This document shows, piece after piece, positions 26,397 through 36,640 of a stretch of 64,000 bases of DNA (the stretch's first letter is position 1; each line of letters opens with the position of its first letter). This DNA comes from IDS-8 sp964424805 (GTDB lineage: Bacteria; Pseudomonadota; Gammaproteobacteria; Steroidobacterales; Woeseiaceae): positions 38,316-102,315 of the forward strand of contig CAYRKH010000004.1 in assembly GCA_964424805.1 (NCBI GenBank), read 5' to 3'. The notes beneath the pieces were generated by a model, which saw only the letters and a program-made list of their open reading frames with translations, ran no database searches and was not told where the DNA came from. Both the position numbers and the translations under genes were made by a program.

Positions 26397-26743
26397 CGGC
26401 GCCCGGCGTGCCGCAGCACGCGCGCCGAGATTTTGTCCGGCTCGCGGTCGTAAAAGCGCGCGGCGAAGTACAGCGCGTCGCGGCCATAGAGCACGTAGAT
26501 GCGGGAGGCCTCCGACGGCGGCGCGAACTCGTCGGGCACCACCATGTGCAAGTCGTCGACCACGGCCGCGGCCTCCCAGAATGCGGCCTCCAGCACGCCG
26601 TCGATTACCGGCGGCGCGGGGGTGTAGATGGCCGGGATCGCCTTCGTGCCCGCGTCGGCGGACTGCGCGGGACCGCCGCAGGAGACGGCCGCCAGCATGA
26701 TGGCAACCCCTGCGGCGCTCGTGCCCGGCTTCCGCGCCGCCAT
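26339..26743 (-). pseudogene. truncated DUF5916/CBM9-like exported protein
   Basis: Reads as an exported N-terminus (MAARKPG, then AAGVAIMLAAVSCGG) followed by the start of a CBM9-like domain: PPVIDGVLEAAFWEAA, then RIYVLYGRDALYFAARFYDREPDKI. Proteins of this kind are usually about 700 residues or more, but here homology stops near residue 112, and the last about 20 codons run antisense through the end of the cyanophycinase gene. This looks like a deletion or insertion junction near 26400 that removed most of the gene. It starts 4 bp after the beta-lactamase-like gene stop. Confidence 0.7.
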
Positions 26744-26747
26744 TCCC

Positions 26748-27875
26748 TCAGGGCTGGCCTTCGCCTTGCCAGATCGCGGTGATGCGATCGACGTACTCCT
26801 CGGCGTTCATGTCGGCGCGATTCGACAGGATGATGACGCTGAAACGCTCTTCCGGGCAGCGGGCGAGGTGGTTCCGGAAACCGACCCAGCTGCCGCCGTG
26901 GCGCACGCGAAGGTGGCCGGCGTGCTCGTCGATACGCCAGCCGAAACCGTAGTCGATCGTCCTGCCGTCGTTCAGCCGTGCGCGGGTGAAGGCTTCCTCC
27001 ATCGTCGACTCGCTCACCAGCGCGCTGCCGTACAGCGCCTGGTCCCAGCGGTAGAGATCGTTCAGCGTCGAGAACACGCCGCCCGAGCCGACGATCCCGT
27101 TCAGCGGATCGTCGTTGTCGAGCACGTAGCCTGCGCCGTTCTCGCCCGGCGCGTAGCCGATGGCCCGGTGCGGCACCTCCGGCCGCGTGTGGTCGTGCGC
27201 CAGCGTGCCCTCCATGCCGAGCGGGGCGAATATTCGCTCGTGCACGAACGCGGGGAAGTCCATGCCGGACACCGCCGCCACCAGCGACGCGAGCACGTCA
27301 TAGCCCGGGTTGCTGTATTCGTAGCGCTCGCCCGGCGTGAACACCGTGCCGTGCATCGTCGCGAGCAGCGCGAGCGCATCCGCGTTCGACGGCATGCCGC
27401 CCGAGGTGTCGATCACGTCGTAGTATTCAGGCAGCCCGCCGGTGTGCGTCATGAGCTGCCGAAAGGTAACGGCCGCGTAGGGCGAGAGCTGCGGCAGGTA
27501 GCGGCTGACCGGGTCGTCGTACCCGAGCCTGCCCTCTTCCTCGAGCAGCATGACGGCCATGGTCGTGAACTGCTTGGACACCGAGGCGAGACGGAACGCC
27601 GTGTCCGCATCGATAAGCGTGCGTTCCTCGAGATTGGCGTAGCCGTAGCCCGCCCGGTGCACGACCCTGCCGTCCTTGATCACCATCACGGCGGCGCCCG
27701 GCTGAACGCCTTCGGTGAACGCCGCGAACAGCGCATCGACCTGCTCGGAGCGCGACGGCGCATCGCTGGCTGCCGGGCCGCAGCCGGCAACCAGCAGCGA
27801 CAGGAGAGCGTACAGCCCTGCCGCGCGAGCGTGTATTCCCCGAACGCCCCGGGCACGCGTATTCACTGTGGACAT
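26748..27875 (-). CDS. serine hydrolase, beta-lactamase class C/PBP4* family, lipoprotein
   Basis: 375 residues with a lipoprotein signal (lipobox LLVAGC, Cys 32). Catalytic motifs: SVSK at 98-101, YSN at 187-189 and HGGSW in the C-terminal half, which is the third motif (KTG equivalent). Such proteins act on D-Ala or ester bonds; beta-lactam hydrolysis cannot be inferred from this. ATG 27875 is preceded by GGGGGAG at about 9 bases. Next downstream is the truncated DUF5916-like gene. Confidence 0.88.
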   Translation of the reverse strand: MSTVNTRARGVRGIHARAAGLYALLSLLVAGCGPAASDAPSRSEQVDALFAAFTEGVQPGAAVMVIKDGRVVHRAGYGYANLEERTLIDADTAFRLASVSKQFTTMAVMLLEEEGRLGYDDPVSRYLPQLSPYAAVTFRQLMTHTGGLPEYYDVIDTSGGMPSNADALALLATMHGTVFTPGERYEYSNPGYDVLASLVAAVSGMDFPAFVHERIFAPLGMEGTLAHDHTRPEVPHRAIGYAPGENGAGYVLDNDDPLNGIVGSGGVFSTLNDLYRWDQALYGSALVSESTMEEAFTRARLNDGRTIDYGFGWRIDEHAGHLRVRHGGSWVGFRNHLARCPEERFSVIILSNRADMNAEEYVDRITAIWQGEGQP

Positions 27876-27944
27876 GTCGATCGCTCCCCCGCGCGTAACG
27901 TCCTCCACCGTCTCACATCCTGCAAAAAAGCTGGCCGCCGTCGC

Positions 27945-27956
27945 CATATTGTGGAA
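27945..27956 (+). promoter_or_regulatory. CATATTGTGGAA motif upstream of EEP gene
   Basis: Lies 29-40 bp before the EEP start and 70 bp upstream of the divergent serine hydrolase. The 12-mer is identical to the minus-strand site at 30999-31010 ahead of the amidohydrolase gene. Contains the degenerate dyad CATA-T-TGTG. Confidence 0.4.
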
Positions 27957-27984
27957 CGCTGCACACCATGAACCGGCAGCGGTC

Positions 27985-29493
27985 ATGAGCACTCTCCGGC
28001 GCGGCGCGGCGCTCGCGCTGCTGGCCGTCCTGGCCTGCAGCGGCCGCGCCGCGGACGAGAACGCCCGGTCGGCAGTGCGCCCGGACGTGGCGCCGGCAGT
28101 GCTGCGCGTCATGTCGTTCAATATCGAATGGGGCGGTACGCACGTAAGCTTCGCGGCGAACGCGCAAGCGATCCGCGCCGCGGGCGCCGACATCGTCGGC
28201 GTGCAGGAGCCGGAAGGAAACCTGGAACGCCTGGCCCGCGATCTCGGCTGGCACTTCAACCGGCGCAATCACGTCATCTCGAAGTACCCCCTGGTCGATC
28301 CGCCGGGCGGCGACGGCCGGTTCCTTTACGTCGAGGTCGAACCGGGCAAGGTGGTCGCGATGGCGAACGTGCACCTGCCCTCCGATCCCTACGGCCCCGA
28401 CCAACTGCGCGACGGGCGACCGCCGGCCGAGGTGATCGCCCTGGAGCGCCGCGTGCGGCTGCCGGCGATCGAGCCCGTGCTCGCGACGCTCTCTCCCATT
28501 CATCGCCAGGACGTGCCGGTCTTCCTCACGGGTGATCTCAACGCGCCTTCGCACACCGACCTGGTGCCGGCGGCCGCCGGCAGGTTCCCGGACGGCGCAC
28601 TGGAGCTGCGATGGCCGGTGAGCCGCGCCATCAAGCACGCGGGGCTGCGCGATTCCTGGCGCGAGGTGCACCCGGACCCGGTGGCCGCGCCGGGTTTTAC
28701 CTGGTGGGCGGCGCGGCCGCGTATCGAGGACTACAACCCGTCCGACCCGACCGACCAGGCGCGCATCGATTTCGTGTGGTTCGCCGGTCCCGCGAGCGCG
28801 CTCGACAGCCGGCTCGCCGGCGAGGAAGGCGCCCGCGACGTGAGCGTCGGCCTGTCGCCATGGCCCAGCGATCATCGGGCGGTGGTGTCCGCCTTTACCG
28901 TGCGGCCGGCGCCCATGCCCCTCCTGGTCGCGGCGGAGCGGCGCGTGCAGGCCGCCGGCGAAGGTATCCGCGCCTACTACAACGCGCCGGGGCATCCGGA
29001 GCTGTCGGTCGTGCTGCTCGGTGACGACGGTCGCACGGCGCATCGCGTGACTCTCGCCACCGCGAGCGGCCGCATCGACATTCCAGGCGACGCGGTGCCC
29101 GCGGGGCATTACCGGATCGAGCTGCTGGACGCGGGAGGCCAGGCGCTGAGCCGGAACGAGCTGTGGGTGCTCGCGCCCGGCGCCGCGCCCTCGATAGCGG
29201 TCGATAGCGAGTTGTACGCCGCCGGCGAACCGGTAAACCTGCGCTGGCAGAACGCGCCGGGCAACCGGCTCGACTGGATCGCGATCTTCGAGGCGGGCGC
29301 TCCGCGAGACAGCGAAGACTATGTTGCCTACGGCTACGTCGATGCGCGCAGCTCGGGCGCGCTCGAGCTGGACGAAAAGACCGCGGATTTCGGCTGGCCG
29401 CTGCCGCCGGGCCGCTACGTCGCGCGCCTGCTGGAGGACGACGGCTACAGGCTGCTGGCAGAATCGCCCCCGTTCACCGTAGCCCCCCTGTAG
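27985..29493 (+). CDS. endonuclease/exonuclease/phosphatase (EEP) family protein, exported
   Basis: 502 residues with a signal peptide or lipoprotein-like signal (LLAVLACSG). The EEP fold shows MSFNIEWGG, the acidic VQEPEGN, TGDLNAPSHTD and SDHRAVVSAF, the metal and catalytic set of DNase I/sphingomyelinase-type phosphoesterases. A C-terminal part of about 170 residues (GEGIRAYYNAPG onward) looks like one or two Ig-like beta domains. Substrate (DNA, phospholipid or nucleotide) is not decidable. The gene ends in a TAG given by a REP head, and the convergent amidohydrolase ends in the partner REP. Confidence 0.85.
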   Translation: MSTLRRGAALALLAVLACSGRAADENARSAVRPDVAPAVLRVMSFNIEWGGTHVSFAANAQAIRAAGADIVGVQEPEGNLERLARDLGWHFNRRNHVISKYPLVDPPGGDGRFLYVEVEPGKVVAMANVHLPSDPYGPDQLRDGRPPAEVIALERRVRLPAIEPVLATLSPIHRQDVPVFLTGDLNAPSHTDLVPAAAGRFPDGALELRWPVSRAIKHAGLRDSWREVHPDPVAAPGFTWWAARPRIEDYNPSDPTDQARIDFVWFAGPASALDSRLAGEEGARDVSVGLSPWPSDHRAVVSAFTVRPAPMPLLVAAERRVQAAGEGIRAYYNAPGHPELSVVLLGDDGRTAHRVTLATASGRIDIPGDAVPAGHYRIELLDAGGQALSRNELWVLAPGAAPSIAVDSELYAAGEPVNLRWQNAPGNRLDWIAIFEAGAPRDSEDYVAYGYVDARSSGALELDEKTADFGWPLPPGRYVARLLEDDGYRLLAESPPFTVAPL

Positions 29494-29596
29494 GAGCGCG
29501 CACTGCGCGCGATGCCACGGCATCAGAAACATCAAGAACCGGCACGTCTGTAGCCAGAGATGAGACCCTTGGCATCGCGCGCGATGCGCGCTCCTA

Positions 29597-29597
<1 letters not shown>
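29490..29597. repeat. REPIN between convergent EEP and amidohydrolase genes
   Basis: The forward copy supplies TAG 29491-29493 for the EEP gene. The reverse copy ends at 29597; on the minus strand the amidohydrolase TAG (29599-29597) is followed at once by the repeat's own TAG, giving two stops in a row, so here the ancestral stop codon may have been kept beside the repeat. Confidence 0.92.
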
Positions 29598-30928
<1,331 letters not shown>

Positions 30929-30998
30929 CGTGACCGACTCTCTCCGAGCGAAGCGACCAGGCATGATACGCAGCCCTGCGCAGGGCGTTCGGCGCGGA

Positions 30999-31010
30999 TT
31001 CCACAATATG
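30999..31010 (-). promoter_or_regulatory. CATATTGTGGAA motif between amidohydrolase and TBDR
   Basis: The minus-strand 12-mer is identical to the one at 27945-27956. It lies 71-82 bp before the amidohydrolase start and about 115 bp before the divergent TBDR start. Confidence 0.4.
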
Positions 31011-31125
31011 ACCTCACGCTGTCAATCATCCTGTAATCAAGGCATTGTCTTACGAACGAGCGTTGTATCCGCAGTGCCTTTGCCGCGAACATAACTGCAA
31101 TAAACCACTCGGGGGAGTGTTCAGC

Positions 31126-33564
31126 ATGAGCGAAGTGAGTCCGACGGCCGACTGCCGGCAATCCGCTATCGAAGATTCCGCGGAGCGCTCATCGAACCTG
31201 AAATACGTGCCGGCGATGACGCCGCTGGCCGCCGCGGTGGTCGCGGCCCTCAATCCCGGAAGCGCGGCGCTGGCGCAGGAGCAGGATGCAGAAGCACCCG
31301 GGGGCCTCGAGCAAATCGTCGTAACCGCGACCCGGCGGGCCACCAGCCTCCAGGACGTCCCGCAGAGCATCGTTGCCTTCTCAACGGACGATATCCAGCG
31401 GCAGGCCTTCCAGAAGATGGAAGACTTCGTGAAAGCGCTGCCGAGCATGAACCTGGTCAACTCCATGCCCGGCCGCAATTCGCTGGTCATGCGCGGCATT
31501 TCCACGGGGTCCGCGGAGTACCGCACCGACAGCCAGGTCGCCGTCTATCTCGACGAGCAGCCGATGACCTCGATATCGCAGCAGGTCGACGTCCGCATGA
31601 TCGACATCGAACGCATCGAATCGCTGCCGGGCCCCCAGGGCACCCTGTTCGGATCGAGCTCCCAATCCGGCACGCTGCGCGTCATCACCAACAAACCCGA
31701 CCATACGCGCGTTTCCGCACAGGTCGAAGGCCTCATCGGCACGACCAAAGGCGGCGACGAAAGCTACGACCTCAACGGCTGGATCAACGTGCCGATCATC
31801 GACGATACGCTGGCGATCCGCGCGGTGGCGTTTACGTCGCTCGAGGGCGGCTATGTCGACAACGTGCTCGGCATGGACCTGGCCGGGATCGGCGACAATT
31901 CCGCCGTAGTCGAGGAAGACTGGAACGAATACGAGACCAGCGGAGGCCGCCTGCAGGCTCTCTGGACGATCAGTGAGAAATGGGAACTGCTCGGCAGCTT
32001 CATCGCGCAGAACAGCCTCGCCACCGGGAGCTGGGAGTCCGATCCGGCTATCGGCGACTACAAGACCACGCGCTTCTTCGACGAATACCGTGAGGACGAC
32101 TGGTACCAGACGTCACTCACGCTCACGGGCGATCTCGGATTTGCGGAGCTGTCGCTGACCGCGTCCGATTTCAACCGTGACATCAACTATGAATGGGACA
32201 ACATGTACTACGAGCAATGGCGGACCGCTTACTTCGGTTCCTATTACCCGTTGTACGACACCGATTACACGAACGGCTCGATCTTCAACTGGCAGAGCCA
32301 GGAGCGCTACTCGTTCGAAGCGCGGCTGACCTCCACTACGGACAGCCGCCTCCAGTGGATGGTCGGCGCGTTTTACGAGAACGTTTACGACTGGTGGTTC
32401 TACGGTGCGCTGAACGACCAGCTCACGTCCACGGACGCGTGGGCCGCCGCGCAGTATTATGCCTACCTTGCCGGCGTCTATTACGGGTACGACGTGCAGT
32501 ATCCGCTGTCGCCGACCAACATCTACTACGAGAACAACTACGACAAGGAGATCACCCAGAGGGCCGTTTTCGGCGAGGTGACTTACAGCCTCACGAATGA
32601 ATGGGACGTCACCGGAGGAATACGCTGGTTCGAGTACGACCGCGACCAGTTCGACACCTATTTCGTACCGGCGGGCTTGCCCGTATACGGCTCCTGGGAT
32701 AGCGGCGGTCTCACCACCAGCTCCGGGTCGGCCAGCGACACGGTGCTGAAGTTCAGCACGCGGTATCACCTCGACGATGACCGCATGATGTACTTTACCT
32801 ACAGCGAGGGCTTCCGCCTCGGTGGTCACAACAGCGCTCGCGCCGCGAGCACCGGGGAGATCCCGTTGACCTACGGGCCGGACGTGCTGACCAACTACGA
32901 AGTCGGGCTGAAAAGCGAATGGCTCGACAACCGGTTACAGGTGAACGTCTCACTCTTCCACATGGATTGGGACGACATCCAGATCAACGACTCGTCCGAA
33001 AGCGGACCGTGGTGGGTTCGGGGCACGGTCAATGCCGGCGCGGCGAGAACGACGGGAGCCGAGATCAACGGTACCTGGTACATCACCGACAACCTCCAGT
33101 TCGAGGGAAGCTTGTTCCTGGCCGACCCGGAGTTCGCGGAGAACTTCGTGAAGCAGGACGGTGGAGTGATCGAAAAGGGCATGCAGCTGCCGAACTCGCC
33201 TGAGCGCAAATACTGGGCGGCGATCCAATACACTATCCCGGAGGTCGGCTCGCTGAATGGAGATCTCTGGTTCCGCTACGACACGAGCTACCAGTCGGAG
33301 ACCTTCAACAATCTCACGAACGCCGTCGAGAACGACCCGACCGGAATTATCCCTTCCTGGACGACGGCCAATGCCCAGGTGGGGCTCAGGCTCGACAGCG
33401 GATGGGATTTCTCCCTCATGGTGCGCAACGTCTGGGACAAGGCCGCCGTCAACTGGTTGTACACGCCCCTGACGGGCGAGCTCTTCGGTGACCCCCGGTT
33501 CAACGTCACGAATACGCTCCAGAAGCCGCGGACCGTCAGCCTGACCGTACGCAAGTCCTTCTGA
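31126..33564 (+). CDS. TonB-dependent receptor (812 residues)
   Basis: N-extension then signal (KYVPAMTPLAAAVVAALNP..ALAQ), very similar to that of the 1011-residue TBDR. TonB-box-like EQIVVTATRR; plug motifs DVPQSIVAF, RGISTGSAEYR and LPGPQGTLFGSSSQSGTLR, followed by the barrel, ending in F (VRKSF). This is the iron-complex/vitamin-like receptor subtype (SSSQSGTLR plug). Two loops (32180-32275 and 32430-32550) are packed with Tyr and Asp/Glu. ATG 31126 has GGGGGAG about 8 bases upstream. It is followed, in the same direction, by a gene of unknown function (69 bp gap). The ligand is unknown. Confidence 0.94.
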   Translation: MSEVSPTADCRQSAIEDSAERSSNLKYVPAMTPLAAAVVAALNPGSAALAQEQDAEAPGGLEQIVVTATRRATSLQDVPQSIVAFSTDDIQRQAFQKMEDFVKALPSMNLVNSMPGRNSLVMRGISTGSAEYRTDSQVAVYLDEQPMTSISQQVDVRMIDIERIESLPGPQGTLFGSSSQSGTLRVITNKPDHTRVSAQVEGLIGTTKGGDESYDLNGWINVPIIDDTLAIRAVAFTSLEGGYVDNVLGMDLAGIGDNSAVVEEDWNEYETSGGRLQALWTISEKWELLGSFIAQNSLATGSWESDPAIGDYKTTRFFDEYREDDWYQTSLTLTGDLGFAELSLTASDFNRDINYEWDNMYYEQWRTAYFGSYYPLYDTDYTNGSIFNWQSQERYSFEARLTSTTDSRLQWMVGAFYENVYDWWFYGALNDQLTSTDAWAAAQYYAYLAGVYYGYDVQYPLSPTNIYYENNYDKEITQRAVFGEVTYSLTNEWDVTGGIRWFEYDRDQFDTYFVPAGLPVYGSWDSGGLTTSSGSASDTVLKFSTRYHLDDDRMMYFTYSEGFRLGGHNSARAASTGEIPLTYGPDVLTNYEVGLKSEWLDNRLQVNVSLFHMDWDDIQINDSSESGPWWVRGTVNAGAARTTGAEINGTWYITDNLQFEGSLFLADPEFAENFVKQDGGVIEKGMQLPNSPERKYWAAIQYTIPEVGSLNGDLWFRYDTSYQSETFNNLTNAVENDPTGIIPSWTTANAQVGLRLDSGWDFSLMVRNVWDKAAVNWLYTPLTGELFGDPRFNVTNTLQKPRTVSLTVRKSF

Positions 33565-33574
33565 TCGTCGCTAT

Positions 33575-33608
33575 TTCCATGGCGGTGCCTTTCGGCACCG
33601 TCATGGAA
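33575..33608 (+). terminator. strong hairpin after the TBDR
   Basis: TTCCATGGCGGTGCC pairs with GGCACCGTCATGGAA (two 7-bp arms with one G-T pair between) around a TTTC tetraloop, 11 bp after the stop. No U-tract, but the stem is the strongest in the vicinity. It may end or attenuate transcription into the next gene. Confidence 0.6.
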
Positions 33609-33633
33609 GGTTGACGCCCTATACTGCTGGCCT

Positions 33634-34557
33634 ATGAAGCTCGTTACGACCTCCGTCGTCCGCGGCAGTAACCAGGGCGAAAGTCACGGCGGCGTGTACC
33701 TGGTCGACCTGGAATCGCGCACGGTCCACCAGGCGATCGACTGGAACAAGGCCGACATCGACTGGCAGGGACGTGGCTGGGACCGCGGCCTGCGCGGCAT
33801 CGCTTTCGACGGCGAGACTGTCTTCATCGCGGCGAGCGACGAGCTGTTCGCCTACACGCCGGACTTCGAGCGCGTCGGGAGCTGGCGTAACCCCTACCTG
33901 AAGCACTGCCACGAGATCGCGGTGTGGGAACGCACGCTGTTCCTGTCGTCGACCGGCTTCGACAGCGTCCTGGGTTTCAATCTCGAATCACGCGAGTTCG
34001 ACTGGGCGCTGCACGTGGCCGCGCATGAATTCCGGTTTCGCGGGACGCGTTTTGACCCGCGCAGCGACAACGGCCCGCTGAGGTTGAACAAGCTGCACCT
34101 GAACAACGTCGTGTGCACCCCGGGCGGCCTGTACATGAGCGGCCTGCGGACCGGCGGCATGCTGCACTTCAACGGCAAGAGCATTCGCATGGCGGTGGAA
34201 CTGCCGCCGGGCTGCCACAATGCGCAGCCGTTTCGGGACGGCGTGCTGTTCAACGACAGCGAGGCGGACGCGCTGCGCTACGCCGGCCGGGGGGAAGGCG
34301 AGGAAGACCGCGCGTTCCGCGTGCCGCAGTACCCGCCCGAGGCGCTGCTGCACCGTGACGAGGACACGAAAGGGCTCGCGCGGCAGGGGTTCGCGCGGGG
34401 CTTGTGCGTGCTTTCCGATTCGATCGTCGCGGGCGGGTCCTCACCGTCGACGATATCCTTGTACGACCTGCCCGGAAACGAGCGGCTGCTGTCCGTCAAT
34501 TTGACGATGGACGTGCGAAACGCGATCCACGGCCTGGAGGTGTGGCCGTACGACTAA
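33634..34557 (+). CDS. uncharacterised protein, beta-propeller-like
   Basis: 307 residues, no signal peptide, no membrane segment. Repeating Gly, Trp and His-rich strands (LRGIAFDGETVFIAASDELFAY, LFLSSTGFDSVLGFNLESREFDW, GGLYMSGLRTGGMLHFNGK) suggest a beta-propeller. Conserved-looking His (LKHCHEIAVW, PPGCHNAQPF, AIHGLEVWP) and Cys residues could bind a metal. I do not recognise the family. It lies between a TBDR and a convergent TPR-sulfotransferase whose stop codon overlaps its own (34554-34557). Confidence 0.7.
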   Translation: MKLVTTSVVRGSNQGESHGGVYLVDLESRTVHQAIDWNKADIDWQGRGWDRGLRGIAFDGETVFIAASDELFAYTPDFERVGSWRNPYLKHCHEIAVWERTLFLSSTGFDSVLGFNLESREFDWALHVAAHEFRFRGTRFDPRSDNGPLRLNKLHLNNVVCTPGGLYMSGLRTGGMLHFNGKSIRMAVELPPGCHNAQPFRDGVLFNDSEADALRYAGRGEGEEDRAFRVPQYPPEALLHRDEDTKGLARQGFARGLCVLSDSIVAGGSSPSTISLYDLPGNERLLSVNLTMDVRNAIHGLEVWPYD

Positions 34558-36596
34558 ACGCCTTGCGGCAGCCCGGCGTTTTTAACGACTTCCGGCAGCT
34601 CGTCGATGATGTCCGCCAGCTCGTCCTTCCAGAACCCCAGGTGCTTCTCGTAGCAGCGCCACTTGCCGAGGCCCTCGCGGTAGATGGGCCGGCGCACCTG
34701 CTCCGAGCTCGCGGTCTGCACCGGCCGCTCCGTTTCGTGGAAACGCACGCAGGCTTCCTCGAACGGCAGCCCGCAGTGCGCGAGGATTCGCCGGACCTGG
34801 CCCTCGAGGTCCAGCACGGTTTCCTCGTAGTGCACGTCCAGCACCTTGCCCGGCAGCACGGTATGCCAGTGCTGCATCGTCAGGTAGTACTGCCGGTAGT
34901 AATCGGCCAGGTCGCTCACGTCGTAGGTGAAATGCTGCCCCTTGCCGAAGAGCTGCTTGTAGCCGCCGAGGCAGCTATCGAGCGGATGCCGGCGCGCGTT
35001 GATGACCTTCGCGTTCGGCAGGACCAGGTGCAGGAAGCCGACGTGCGGCCAGTTGTTCGGCAGCTTGTCCGTGAAGTACGGCTTGTCGCTCTGGCGGAGG
35101 CGCCGCGTCTCCTCGATGTACTGCTGCCCGTAGGCGCGCCAGTCCTTTTTGCGCAGCGCCTGCAGGGCCTTCGGGTACTGCATGTGGTCGGGCCGGTAGC
35201 GGCCCACCGAGGCGGCGATCCTGCTCAGGTTCGACAGCTCCGAGGTGCCTTCAACCCGGCTGTGGCTCGCGAGTATCTGCTCGACCAGCGTCGAGCCGGA
35301 GCGCGGCAGGCCTACGATGAAGATCGGGTCCGGGGCCTCGAACCCTGCCCCGCCGTGTTCCTCGAGGAAAGCCGGCGTGAGGATTTCACGGATTTCCTCC
35401 TGCCGCATCTCCAGTTCCTGGGCGTCGTAAGACACCTCCATGCGCTTGCGCTTGTTGCCGGTGTCGTAGTATTTCCAGGCCTTGTCGTAATCCTTGCGAT
35501 CTTCATACGCCTTGCCGAGGGCGAAGCGAAAATGCACGTCGGCGCTGGAGCTGAGATCGTCCCGCCGTACCTGCTCCTCCATGGCCCTCACCTCGTCGTC
35601 CTCGAACCGGAAGACCTTGAGGTTCGCCATGCTCCAGTACACCTCGCCGAAGTCCGGCTTCGCGCGTACCGCGGCACGGTAGGCGGCCAGCGAAGCGGGC
35701 TGGTCGCCGAGCGTCTTCAGCACGTGCGCGTAACCCATTTGCATCGCCGGCGCGTTCGGATCCAGCGCCACTGATTTGGCGTATGCCGCCGCGGCTTTTT
35801 CCGGGTAGCCGGAGAACGCATAGGCGTTGCCCAGCGCGCCCCAGGCGAAGGGATTCTGCGGCTCCAGGTCGACCGCGGTCCGGTAGGACTCGACCGCCTC
35901 CACGTTGCGCTTTCTTTCGTGCAGGACGCCGCCGAGCAGGATCCAGGCGGCGGTGAAGTCGGGAGCGATCTGCACCGCCCGGCGCAGCAGCGCCTCGGCG
36001 TCTTCCAGCCGCTCCCGGTCCCGGAGATGGATGTTCGCAAGGCCGCGCATCGCGTCGACGTTGTCTGCGTTCTGCTTGAGCGCGCGGCGAAAGGCCTCGA
36101 TCGCCTCTTCCTTGCGGCCGGCCTCGAGGTGCCGGGCGGCTTCAGCCACGACGCGCTTGTCCGGGTCGCGGTCGAGGTATTCCTCGAACGCGGCGTCCGC
36201 CTCGGTGCCCCGGCCGACGGCGGCAAGCGCATGCCCCAGCTTCTTGCGCGCCAGCGGCAGGTTGGGCTCGAGCTGCAGGGCTCTCTCGAAGCAGGGGATC
36301 GCTTCCTCGAAGCGCTTCTGCATCGACAGCACGCTCCCGAGGTCCTCGTGCAGCAGCGGCGCGTCGGGCGCGAGCGAGAGCGCGAAGCGCGCCTGCTCGC
36401 CGGCTTCGACGAGCCGGTTCTGCTTCATGAGCGCGTGCGTCAGCAGCCGGTGGTGCTCGGCCGAGCCCGGGTTCAGCAGCAGGTGATCGCGGCAGATCGC
36501 CTCGGCGCGCTGCGGCCTGTTCGAGCGCAGCGCATCGATGGCGGCGCGAATGCCTGCCGCGCGGTCATCCTCTTCTGTCGGTAGCACCTGCGCCAT
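34554..36596 (-). CDS. TPR-repeat sulfotransferase (second copy)
   Basis: 680 residues: about ten TPR motifs (roughly 15-400) then the sulfotransferase domain with PAPS loop GLPRSGSTLVEQ (429-440), DKLPNNWPHVGF and the 3'-phosphate motif ARRHPLDSCLGGYKQLF. Cytoplasmic. The TPR and sulfotransferase layout and several motifs (SSEQVRRPIYREGLGKW, PFEEACVRFHE) are shared with the copy at 48381, so the two are paralogues, more similar to each other than to the 531-residue copy. The gene converges on the unknown gene 33634, with stop codons overlapping. Acceptor unknown. Confidence 0.93.
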   Translation of the reverse strand: MAQVLPTEEDDRAAGIRAAIDALRSNRPQRAEAICRDHLLLNPGSAEHHRLLTHALMKQNRLVEAGEQARFALSLAPDAPLLHEDLGSVLSMQKRFEEAIPCFERALQLEPNLPLARKKLGHALAAVGRGTEADAAFEEYLDRDPDKRVVAEAARHLEAGRKEEAIEAFRRALKQNADNVDAMRGLANIHLRDRERLEDAEALLRRAVQIAPDFTAAWILLGGVLHERKRNVEAVESYRTAVDLEPQNPFAWGALGNAYAFSGYPEKAAAAYAKSVALDPNAPAMQMGYAHVLKTLGDQPASLAAYRAAVRAKPDFGEVYWSMANLKVFRFEDDEVRAMEEQVRRDDLSSSADVHFRFALGKAYEDRKDYDKAWKYYDTGNKRKRMEVSYDAQELEMRQEEIREILTPAFLEEHGGAGFEAPDPIFIVGLPRSGSTLVEQILASHSRVEGTSELSNLSRIAASVGRYRPDHMQYPKALQALRKKDWRAYGQQYIEETRRLRQSDKPYFTDKLPNNWPHVGFLHLVLPNAKVINARRHPLDSCLGGYKQLFGKGQHFTYDVSDLADYYRQYYLTMQHWHTVLPGKVLDVHYEETVLDLEGQVRRILAHCGLPFEEACVRFHETERPVQTASSEQVRRPIYREGLGKWRCYEKHLGFWKDELADIIDELPEVVKNAGLPQGV

Positions 36597-36640
36597 GGCT
36601 TTCCTCGTCGGCGCCCGCGGCCGCGGGCTCCAACGGCCGA

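Noticed and set aside
33594..33634. Sigma-70 promoter TTGACG/TATACT before the unknown gene
   Set aside because: The two elements are only 3 bases apart, so they cannot form a -35/-10 pair.
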